In this document: positions 37,329 through 44,112 of the stretch, piece by piece
Layout: each line of letters starts with the position of its first letter
Numbering within the stretch: the stretch's first letter is position 1
Assembly: GCA_964219355.1 (NCBI GenBank)
Contig: CAXPOZ010000003.1
Location: 62,001 to 126,000, forward strand
DNA length: 64,000 bases
Reading direction: 5' to 3'
From: Parvularcula sp964219355
Lineage (GTDB): Bacteria > Pseudomonadota > Alphaproteobacteria > Caulobacterales > Parvularculaceae
The notes under the pieces: generated by a model
Database searches by the model: none
What the model saw: only the letters and a program-made list of their open reading frames with translations
Told to the model about the DNA's origin: nothing
Made by a program: the position numbers and the translations under genes

Positions 37329-38096
37329 ATGAACAATCTTGATTACCAGAGCATTTTTACGTTCCGGGGCCGGGCCTATAATGAGGCCATGGCGGCCTTT
37401 CCCGATGCACGGGAGAATGAGCGAAGCGCCCTCCTCGAGCTGCTTGAACTTTCCGCCACCGACCATTTCCTCGATACGCCAGCGGGTGGCGGATATTTAT
37501 CTGAAGGGCTTGCGGCCCGGTTCGGCGATGGTCTCTTCGTGACCTGCGTTGAGCCAGCAAAAGAATTTGGCGCCGTCATCGATCCTTCCTTCGAGGTCAT
37601 CAACGCGCCGATGATCGATGTGCCGCTTGATGATGGGTCCGTGACCGCGATTGGCAGTCTTGCAGGCCTTCATCATTTCAAGAGCCGTGCGCCGGTCTTT
37701 GCCGAATGGGCACGGCTCCTCGCCCCGCAAGGACAGCTTGGCGTTGCGGATGTCGCGGCGGGCACCCCGACCGCCGAATTCCTCAACGGTTTTGTCGACC
37801 GGCACACGCCGCAGGGCCATGACGGCGTCTTTATCGAGCCCGGTGAGTTCAGCCGCCTGATGGAAGAGAACGGAATTGAGGTCTATACGGAAGAACTGGT
37901 CGATGTGCCGTGGATATTCCCGCGCCGTGAGGATGTCGGCGCCTTCTGCAAGAAGCTCTTCTTCCTCGAAACCGCGAGCGAGGAGCAAGTCACCGACGCC
38001 ATCGACGAGGCTTTGGGTATTCAGTATCAGGCGGAATTCGATCACTGGCTCATGAATTGGCAGCTCATCTACGCCTCTGGCCGCAAGACCACATGA
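37329..38096 (+). CDS. SAM-dependent methyltransferase, class I
   Basis: A 255-residue class I methyltransferase. The SAM-binding motif I appears as FLDTPAGGGYLSEGL, motif II region as FEVINAPMIDVPLDDGSVTAIGSLAGLHHF, and a GQLGVADV strand follows. The chosen ATG at 37329 starts MNNLDYQSIFTFRGRAYNEAM; the frame remains open upstream, but only through the divergent ligase gene. With the PaaK-like ligase it forms a divergent pair, perhaps acting on one small molecule; the substrate is unknown. It is followed by a hairpin that faces the TonB receptor gene. Confidence 0.83.
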   Translation: MNNLDYQSIFTFRGRAYNEAMAAFPDARENERSALLELLELSATDHFLDTPAGGGYLSEGLAARFGDGLFVTCVEPAKEFGAVIDPSFEVINAPMIDVPLDDGSVTAIGSLAGLHHFKSRAPVFAEWARLLAPQGQLGVADVAAGTPTAEFLNGFVDRHTPQGHDGVFIEPGEFSRLMEENGIEVYTEELVDVPWIFPRREDVGAFCKKLFFLETASEEQVTDAIDEALGIQYQAEFDHWLMNWQLIYASGRKTT

Positions 38097-38099
38097 AAA

Positions 38100-38131
38100 A
38101 GCGGCTCCCGTCGGCCGAGACGGAAGCCGCT
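38100..38131 (-). terminator. Rho-independent terminator of the TonB receptor gene
   Basis: AGCGGCT (38100-38106) and CCGTC (38108-38112) pair with GACGG (38119-38123) and AGCCGCT (38125-38131) around a six-base loop. On the minus strand a run of five T follows, so it terminates the receptor transcript. It starts just after the methyltransferase stop and may also stop plus-strand readthrough. Confidence 0.85.
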
Positions 38132-38178
38132 CTCTGACTGGACCGGTAGACACAACACCGGCCGATCCAGCTCTCCCC

Positions 38179-40323
38179 TTACCGCGTAAACTGCCAGCTC
38201 GCGGCGATCTTGAAGTTCGTGGCGGGTTCCGAGACACCTTCGAAGACGCGCTCATAATCTTCATCGAAGACGTTATCGATACCGGCATCGATACGGAGCC
38301 CCTCCGCAAAGGCAGGCTTCCAGCTCGCATAAAGGTCGACCACGGTATATCCGTCGCGGCTTTCCGCAAGCGTCGTACCGCCCATGCCGTCACTGTCATA
38401 GCGGTCAAAGTCTGAGGCGACTTGAATGCGGGTACCGACCAGTGCGTTCCAGTCGCGCAGGTTAAACCCAGTATCAACCGCGAAGCGGTCCGGTGTCAGA
38501 ATGCCCAGATCCGCGCCTGTGGCCTCGTCTTCGCCGTCAATCTGCGAATAGCTGACGCGGGCAAAGAAGAGATCTGAATCATACCGGCCTTCAAGCTCAA
38601 TGCCTTCAAGTGTGGCCGCATCGACATTCGCCGAATTGGTCGTGCCTGCGGTACACGGAAAGAAAGGCGGTGAGAAACATGTCGCATCATAGGCAAAATT
38701 GACAGACAAGTTGATGAGGTCCTCGACATCGCTTTCGAAAGCCGAGATTTTCGCCTGCAGACGGTCACCATCGCTGGCGATGTCATGGAAATCGACCCCG
38801 ATGCCGAATTCAGTCGTACTCGCCTTTTCCGGTTTCAAGTCTGCATTCGGGATGAAGTTGTTATTCACCATGGTGAAGCTAGGTGGCATGCCTGCCGGAT
38901 TGAAAAGAATCGGGTGCGGCACCGGGAAGTGAACCCCGTCAAGGAACAGTTCGTTGACGGATGGTGCACGGAAGCCTTCAGAATAGCTACCGAAGACGCG
39001 GAACCAGCTTACCGGGCCGTAGCTTGCAGCAAAGCGCGGGGAGACGGCATCGTCTTCATTCTTGTCCGGCGAAATCGAGGAGTCAGACGAGAACTCGTCA
39101 TAACGGACACCCGGGATCACCAGTAATTCGCCTGGCAGGCCGAAAGGTTCTTCGAAAGAGGCTTCAAGCTGAGCGAAAACGCCGAGGAATTCCGTGCCGC
39201 CATCGGGCACACCGCCGCGTTCGCCATCCATGGTCTGGTCATCAGAGCCATTCTGTTCGTCCTCGAACCAGTCACCGCCGATGGTGAAAGTCAGCTCCTG
39301 CCCCGCCATCTCGAACCGAGACGCATTGCGCAGACTGATCCCGTTGGTCTCGATCACCCGATTGACCGTCCGCGGAATGGTTTCATCGAACTCTTCGACT
39401 TCCGTTTCCGAGCGGTAGGCCGTGACACTCGCATTGATGAGATCGCTTTGCGGATCAAATTCTAGGCCGAGCCGGTAGGTGTCGGTCGTAATGTCTTTCT
39501 CGACATCACCACCGGTCACGGTCCCTTGCCCGTTATTCGGTTCAATCGCCGAATTGGCAAAGCGCTGCCATGAAGCCTCGGCCCGGAAGGCCGGGCTGAA
39601 CTGGTAACCCGCTTTAAGAAGCGCTGTGTCGATGTCATCATCGGAAGAGAGCTCAGCACCTGAGCCCAATTCGATATCACCGGACTGGCGCAGCGAGAAG
39701 CTCGCGAGCCCGTCAAAGCCGCCCTGCCGTGTGAAGGCCGTGATCCCGGCGGATGTCTCTTCATTGACGCTCTGATAGCCGCCTTTGAGCCGGACGCCGA
39801 AGCTCTCATCTGCGCCGAGCAGATCATCCGCATCCACCGTTTCGAATGCGAGCACGCCGCCAAGCGCGCCGGAGCCGTAAAGCGAAGAGGCTGGCCCCCG
39901 CACGACTTCGGCTTGTGCGACCAGATCAGGATCGAGGAAGAACCGACCATCATGCGCCGAGATAAAGGATTGGCGCGCGCCATCGAGGAGTACGAGGACG
40001 TTCTCGCCTGACAGGCCGCGGATCGAGGGAACCTCCCCCGTCCGGCGCGGGCCGCCCGTGAACTCCATCCCCGGCACATCGCGCAGGACATCAGAGATCG
40101 CCGACGCGCTGCGCTGCTCAATCGCCTCACGGTCGATGACCGTCACCTGACCGGGATACTCAAAGGCCGGCAGCGGGTTGGTCGTGCCGTAGACGGTAAT
40201 AACGTCCGACTCTGCTTCTTCTTCGGTTTCTTGCGCTGCGGCCTGCTGCACGGCGAGCGCCGCTGTCATGGCGAGAATGGCCGGCGTTCCCCAGCGTCGA
40301 CGGTTATTCATTGCCCCGGTCAT
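38179..40323 (-). CDS. TonB-dependent outer-membrane receptor, heme/hemoglobin-receptor type
   Basis: A 714-residue outer-membrane receptor. A signal peptide ends near AAAQ; the Ton box is likely in SDVITVYGT. The plug domain is clear (YPGQVTVIDREAIEQRSA, IRGLSGENVLVLLDGARQ, EVVRGPASSLYGSGALGG), followed by a 22-strand-type barrel that ends in the beta signal FKIAASWQFTR, somewhat unusual in ending with Arg. The plug pattern matches the hemoglobin/transferrin/lactoferrin receptor group. GAAAGGG six bases before the ATG supports the start at 40323. A Fur-like dyad sits 19 bases upstream, and a DUF6607 lipoprotein gene diverges. Heme or iron-chelate uptake is the best guess. Confidence 0.87.
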   Translation of the reverse strand: MTGAMNNRRRWGTPAILAMTAALAVQQAAAQETEEEAESDVITVYGTTNPLPAFEYPGQVTVIDREAIEQRSASAISDVLRDVPGMEFTGGPRRTGEVPSIRGLSGENVLVLLDGARQSFISAHDGRFFLDPDLVAQAEVVRGPASSLYGSGALGGVLAFETVDADDLLGADESFGVRLKGGYQSVNEETSAGITAFTRQGGFDGLASFSLRQSGDIELGSGAELSSDDDIDTALLKAGYQFSPAFRAEASWQRFANSAIEPNNGQGTVTGGDVEKDITTDTYRLGLEFDPQSDLINASVTAYRSETEVEEFDETIPRTVNRVIETNGISLRNASRFEMAGQELTFTIGGDWFEDEQNGSDDQTMDGERGGVPDGGTEFLGVFAQLEASFEEPFGLPGELLVIPGVRYDEFSSDSSISPDKNEDDAVSPRFAASYGPVSWFRVFGSYSEGFRAPSVNELFLDGVHFPVPHPILFNPAGMPPSFTMVNNNFIPNADLKPEKASTTEFGIGVDFHDIASDGDRLQAKISAFESDVEDLINLSVNFAYDATCFSPPFFPCTAGTTNSANVDAATLEGIELEGRYDSDLFFARVSYSQIDGEDEATGADLGILTPDRFAVDTGFNLRDWNALVGTRIQVASDFDRYDSDGMGGTTLAESRDGYTVVDLYASWKPAFAEGLRIDAGIDNVFDEDYERVFEGVSEPATNFKIAASWQFTR

Positions 40324-40341
40324 GATGACCCTTTCTTTAAA

Positions 40342-40356
40342 TGCGAATTACTCGCA
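40342..40356. promoter_or_regulatory. Fur-like dyad upstream of the TonB receptor
   Basis: TGCGAATTACTCGCA is a 7-1-7 dyad with one mismatch (outer arms TGCGA/TCGCA are perfect). It lies 19 bases upstream of the receptor start and 83 bases from the divergent DUF6607 gene. The spacing is that of a Fur-type operator, and iron control of a TonB receptor is common. The protein that binds it cannot be named from sequence alone. Confidence 0.55.
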
Positions 40357-40439
40357 ATCTCATGACAGAAGAGAAAAGGTCTTGCAACTAAGAATCCATC
40401 GCATTAGCAGGTCACCGTTAAGAATTCAGGAGATCGCTG

Positions 40440-41480
40440 GTGTTGAAGACTCTTATGAATGGCGCTGCCGCCTTTGCTTTCCTCGGGCTGGCTGCCTGCG
40501 CAACGACGCCTGCCACGCAAAGCGAAGGCCCCGCCGCAGTAAAAGAAGAAATGTCTGCTGCCGAGACCGAACGTTTCGCCCAGGACCGTGAGGCGATCCT
40601 CGCCATGGCCGGCGATTATGATGTCAGCTTCGACTTCATCGAGACAGTCTCACTGGGGCTCGGCTATGAGCTTAAAGACCGCAAGAAGAGCGGCGCCTGG
40701 GAAGTTGTCCGCGTCATCGAGGATAGCGGCGATTTCATCAGCCTCCAGCACATTTTGCTGGTCGGCCCCAAGGATGGCAAAATCGCTCTCAAGCATTGGC
40801 GTCAGGATTGGCAATATGAGCCTTCCCGTGTGCTAACCTTTATGGGCGGCAACGCATGGCAGTCGAAAGGCGTCCCCGCTGATGTTGCGAAAGGCGCATG
40901 GTCACAGGAAGTCTATCAGGTCGATGATTCCCCGCGCTACGGTGCCGTCGGTCACTGGGTCCATGAGAATGGCGTCTCCGCTTGGCAGCCGCCCGCCGAA
41001 TGGCGTCCCCTGCCCCGCCGCGACATGACAACCCGTGACGATTATCATGCAGTCGATGCCGTCAACCGCCATGCTATTACATGGTTCGGCTGGGTGCATG
41101 AGCAGGACAACACCAAGCTCGTTCTCTCCGGGGACGAGCCGTCCGCGCTGGTCCGCGAACAGGGCATCAATACCTACAAGCATTTTGACGGCTATGATGC
41201 AGGGATCGCGTTGCGCCAGTGGGAAGCCACCAAAGGCTATTGGGCCGCTGTCCGCGCCGAATGGGAAGCACTTGAGGAAACCGGCGAGCCTTTCGCCCTG
41301 ACGATCAAGGGCGAGCCTGAAGACCTTTACGGCCCGATCCTCGAACTCGCCTCTGAAGTTGAAGAAGGGTATACGGACGAAGCCGAAGCCATCGAGGAAG
41401 CCAAAAAGGTCATCGCGAAATTCACAACGCAGGACCTGCCGCCGCTTCACGAACGCCTACGCGAACCGAAAGCCGAGTAG
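40440..41480 (+). CDS. DUF6607 family lipoprotein
   Basis: A 346-residue predicted lipoprotein: the leader ends in LGLAAC, a good lipobox, so it is membrane-anchored and faces the periplasm. The mature part begins with an Ala/Glu-rich helix, then DREAILAMAGDYDVSFDFIETV, which I associate with DUF6607, a family often next to TonB receptors. Trp-rich segments (HWRQDWQYEPSRV, GKGAW, HWVHENGVSAWQPP) suggest a beta structure. Molecular role unknown; it may help the divergent receptor. GTG at 40440 is chosen because AGGAG lies seven bases before it; TTG at 40443 is possible. Two hairpins follow the stop. Confidence 0.72.
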   Translation: MLKTLMNGAAAFAFLGLAACATTPATQSEGPAAVKEEMSAAETERFAQDREAILAMAGDYDVSFDFIETVSLGLGYELKDRKKSGAWEVVRVIEDSGDFISLQHILLVGPKDGKIALKHWRQDWQYEPSRVLTFMGGNAWQSKGVPADVAKGAWSQEVYQVDDSPRYGAVGHWVHENGVSAWQPPAEWRPLPRRDMTTRDDYHAVDAVNRHAITWFGWVHEQDNTKLVLSGDEPSALVREQGINTYKHFDGYDAGIALRQWEATKGYWAAVRAEWEALEETGEPFALTIKGEPEDLYGPILELASEVEEGYTDEAEAIEEAKKVIAKFTTQDLPPLHERLREPKAE

Positions 41481-41497
41481 AACTATCTGTTTCTCTC

Positions 41498-41523
41498 ATT
41501 GCGAACCCGATTAGGGTTGCAAT
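41498..41523. repeat. Inverted repeat after the DUF6607 gene
   Basis: ATTGC and AACCC (41498-41508, one bulged G) pair with GGGTT and GCAAT (41514-41523) around a five-base loop. It lies between the DUF6607 stop and the next hairpin and has no T run of its own. It may be an mRNA 3' stabilising hairpin. Confidence 0.5.
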
Positions 41524-41544
41524 GACATATCAGACAAAATAGTG

Positions 41545-41573
41545 ACGGCGGCCCATTTCACTGAGGCCGCCGT
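41545..41573 (+). terminator. Rho-independent terminator of the DUF6607 gene
   Basis: A perfect nine-base stem ACGGCGGCC (41545-41553) / GGCCGCCGT (41565-41573) with an eleven-base loop, followed by TCTTGTT on the plus strand. It separates the DUF6607 transcript from the GNAT gene. Confidence 0.75.
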
Positions 41574-41623
41574 TCTTGTTCACTTGCAAAGAAACTGGCG
41601 GCCGTCCAAACAGCGTTGCCGCC

Positions 41624-42094
41624 ATGACATTTACCGTCCGCCCCGCCATCGATGATCAGGAAGATCGCAACTTCATCCTTAGCCTGAATTCCAGACTGGC
41701 TGAGGTCATCGACGCGCCGACACATTCCACAAGTGAAGTGATCGCGTTTCAGGATCGCTTCACCGCAACGGCATGGGATGAAAGCGTGACTGCAAACACC
41801 ACTCTCATCGCGATCGCGGAGGATGGGGAGAGACTGGGCTACATCAATCTTCGCGAGACTGATGATGAGATGACGCAAGGAAAATGCGGCTACATCGCCC
41901 TGCTCGCCGTGACCAGAGCGGCAGAAGGCACCGGAGTTGGGCAATTCCTCATGCAGCAAGCTGAAGCCTGGGCCAAGCAGATGGGGTTCGAGCGGCTTTG
42001 CCTTGATGTCTTTGCCAGCAATCTCCGTGGGCGTCATTTCTATGAGAAAATGGGGTACGCACCGGAAACCATGCGGATCACCAAACGCGTCTGA
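41624..42094 (+). CDS. GNAT-family N-acetyltransferase
   Basis: A 156-residue GNAT protein. It has the acetyl-CoA-binding loop in TRAAEGTGVGQFLMQQAEAWA (R/Q-x-x-G-x-G/A variant), a preceding strand GYIALLAV, and the C-terminal RLCLDVFASNLRGRHFYEKMGY motif that is typical of the fold. The ATG at 41624 begins MTFTVRPAIDDQED, the natural N terminus; the longer reading from 41576 would run into the upstream terminator. Substrate unknown. It converges on sucC, sharing a bidirectional terminator. Confidence 0.85.
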   Translation: MTFTVRPAIDDQEDRNFILSLNSRLAEVIDAPTHSTSEVIAFQDRFTATAWDESVTANTTLIAIAEDGERLGYINLRETDDEMTQGKCGYIALLAVTRAAEGTGVGQFLMQQAEAWAKQMGFERLCLDVFASNLRGRHFYEKMGYAPETMRITKRV

Positions 42095-42150
42095 AGGCTT
42101 CCAATTCAGACAGCACAATCCCTGGCGATACTCGGCTCAACCGGCACAAA

Positions 42151-42184
42151 AAAGCCGCGCCATCAATGCGTGTGGCGCGGCTTT
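42151..42184. terminator. Bidirectional terminator between GNAT gene and sucC
   Basis: AAAGCCGCGCCA (42151-42162) pairs perfectly with TGGCGCGGCTTT (42173-42184) over a ten-base loop. A flanking A run on the left and TTTGAATTT on the right let it work for both convergent genes. Confidence 0.9.
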
Positions 42185-42209
42185 GAATTTCAGTGACTAA
42201 TCGCGTTCG

Positions 42210-43397
42210 CTACTTCACCGCGGCGACGATCTTCTGAGCCGCGTCATCAAGGTCATTGGCTGCAATCACGTTGAGGCCGGACTTGTTGATGATGTCCTTG
42301 CCCAGCTCGACATTGGTACCTTCGAGACGGACGACCAGCGGTACGGCAAGGCCGGTTTCCTTCACGGCCGCGATCACGCCTTCAGCGATGACGTCACAGC
42401 GCATGATGCCGCCAAAGATGTTCACGAGAATGCCCTGCACGCCCGGGTCTGAGGTGATGATCTTGAAGGCTTCAGTGACTTTCTCTTTCGTCGCGCCGCC
42501 ACCGACATCGAGGAAGTTGGCAGGCTCGGCGCCATAGAGCTTGACGATATCCATCGTCGCCATGGCGAGCCCAGCGCCATTGACCATGCAGCCAATATTG
42601 CCGTCGAGCTTGACGTAGGAGAGATCAAATTCCGCGGCGCGAAGCTCCAGCGGGTCTTCTTCGGTTTCGTCGCGGAGCTTCTGGATGTCCGGGTGACGGA
42701 ACTCCGCATTCGGATCAAAGCCAACCTTAGCGTCGAGCACGCGCACGCGGCCGTTTTCCATGACGATCAGCGGGTTGATCTCCAGCATCGCCATGTCGGT
42801 TTCGACAAAAGCCTTATAGAGTATCGGCATCAGCGCCATGCCGTCGGCCCGTGCATCGCCTTCAAGTTTCAGCGCATCGCAAAGGCGGGCTGCGTCCTCA
42901 TCGGTCATGCCGGAAGGTTCAATCGGCAGGGTGAGGATCTTCTCAGGCGTCTCTTCGGCGACTTCCTCGATATCCATGCCGCCTTCGGTCGAGGCGATAA
43001 ACGCCACCTTGCCGGAGCTGCGATCAACGAGAAGTGAGAGATAAAGCTCGCGGTCGATATCCGCGCCGTCCTCGATATAGACGCGATTGACAACCTTGCC
43101 TTCCGGGCCCGTCTGTTTGGTGACGAGGGTGTGGCCGAGCATCTTCCGTGCTTCCTCGGCCGCCTCAGCAGGCGATTTGGCAAGCCGGACGCCGCCCTTC
43201 TCACCCGCATCAGCTTCTTTGAACTTACCCTTGCCCCGGCCGCCGGCGTGGATCTGCGATTTCACCACATAAAGCGGACCCGGCAGCGTGCTGGCGGCAG
43301 CTTCCGCATTCCCGGCGTCGAGGACGATCGCCCCTTGCGCCACGGGCGCGCCATAGGATTTGAGCAGTTCTTTGGCCTGATATTCGTGGATGTTCAT
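42210..43397 (-). CDS. sucC: Succinate--CoA ligase (ADP-forming) subunit beta
   Basis: A 395-residue TCA-cycle enzyme subunit. The ATP-grasp N terminus MNIHEYQAKELLKSYGAPV is diagnostic; KSQIHAGGRGKGKFKEADAG, the metal-binding EINPLIV, and the C-terminal GGIMRCDVIAEGVI segment follow. It converts succinyl-CoA and ADP to succinate and ATP together with SucD. The ATG at 43397 is the family start; the in-frame ATG at 43478 adds an unrelated 27-residue tail. sucD is not adjacent: the gene downstream is a convergent GNAT gene. A related malate-CoA ligase beta subunit is less likely given the close SucC pattern. Confidence 0.95.
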   Translation of the reverse strand: MNIHEYQAKELLKSYGAPVAQGAIVLDAGNAEAAASTLPGPLYVVKSQIHAGGRGKGKFKEADAGEKGGVRLAKSPAEAAEEARKMLGHTLVTKQTGPEGKVVNRVYIEDGADIDRELYLSLLVDRSSGKVAFIASTEGGMDIEEVAEETPEKILTLPIEPSGMTDEDAARLCDALKLEGDARADGMALMPILYKAFVETDMAMLEINPLIVMENGRVRVLDAKVGFDPNAEFRHPDIQKLRDETEEDPLELRAAEFDLSYVKLDGNIGCMVNGAGLAMATMDIVKLYGAEPANFLDVGGGATKEKVTEAFKIITSDPGVQGILVNIFGGIMRCDVIAEGVIAAVKETGLAVPLVVRLEGTNVELGKDIINKSGLNVIAANDLDDAAQKIVAAVK

Positions 43398-43595
43398 GGA
43401 AGACGAGTCCTGACGGTTGGAAGGTCGGAAAATGAAACGAGTCGGGCGCCTTAGACCAAAGCCCGGCGCCAAGAGCAATCGGCAGATCGCCTCAATTCCA
43501 GTCTGATCGGCCAGTCACCGCGATTTTCGCTCGCAACAGCGCATAAAATGCGATATTGCAGCGCACAAGAGAGAGCAATTTCCAGCGCCCGCAGC

Positions 43596-43949
43596 ATGGC
43601 CCACAGACAGACTACGCCTTTTACGATCTATGAGGACGGCCTTGTTTTTTGGGGCAGAATCATGGAATCCGGCTGCAAGTGGTCAATGCAGGTGCTTGAA
43701 GCCGTGGAGCAACAAAAACCAGACGCTCTTGAGGATGACGAGCCCCCGGCTCTCATCACAGCTTCGATGATCCCGGCGACCAATGACGTCGAGAAAACGA
43801 TGGCGACCATGGTCGCGGCCATGAACCGGTCCGCCCATGAGAAGCTTGATGCTTTCAACGTATCCGACGAACCGCTTGAGGATGTCAGGGAAGCTGTCGC
43901 CCGCGCAAAACGGTCGATCTCTGCGGTCAAACCGAAATCCGATAGCTGA
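43596..43949 (+). CDS. Small hypothetical protein
   Basis: A 117-residue reading frame whose protein (MAHRQTTPFTIYEDGLVFWGRIM...) is unrecognised. Nothing in it suggests a signal peptide or membrane span. The C-terminal half is acidic and helical (LEDDEPP, VEKTMATMVAAMNRSAHEKLDAF). An upstream in-frame ATG at 43548 exists. It lies between the divergent sucC and the GH3 gene. Codon use looks like that of neighbours, which favours a real gene, but an antisense frame of similar length also exists, so it remains uncertain. Confidence 0.45.
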   Translation: MAHRQTTPFTIYEDGLVFWGRIMESGCKWSMQVLEAVEQQKPDALEDDEPPALITASMIPATNDVEKTMATMVAAMNRSAHEKLDAFNVSDEPLEDVREAVARAKRSISAVKPKSDS

Positions 43950-44112
43950 TCAGGGCTGCGCCCTGCCTGCCTCTTCCTCCTGCCATTTTCACGAAAAAGT
44001 CCTGCATTCCTGCTGTGGACTTTAAAAATGTTAGCGCACACATTCGTGCCCGCGAAGACATCAATGCCGGATCAAAATCTGAATTTGGCAGTAAAAAAGC
44101 AGGGAGTTTCAA

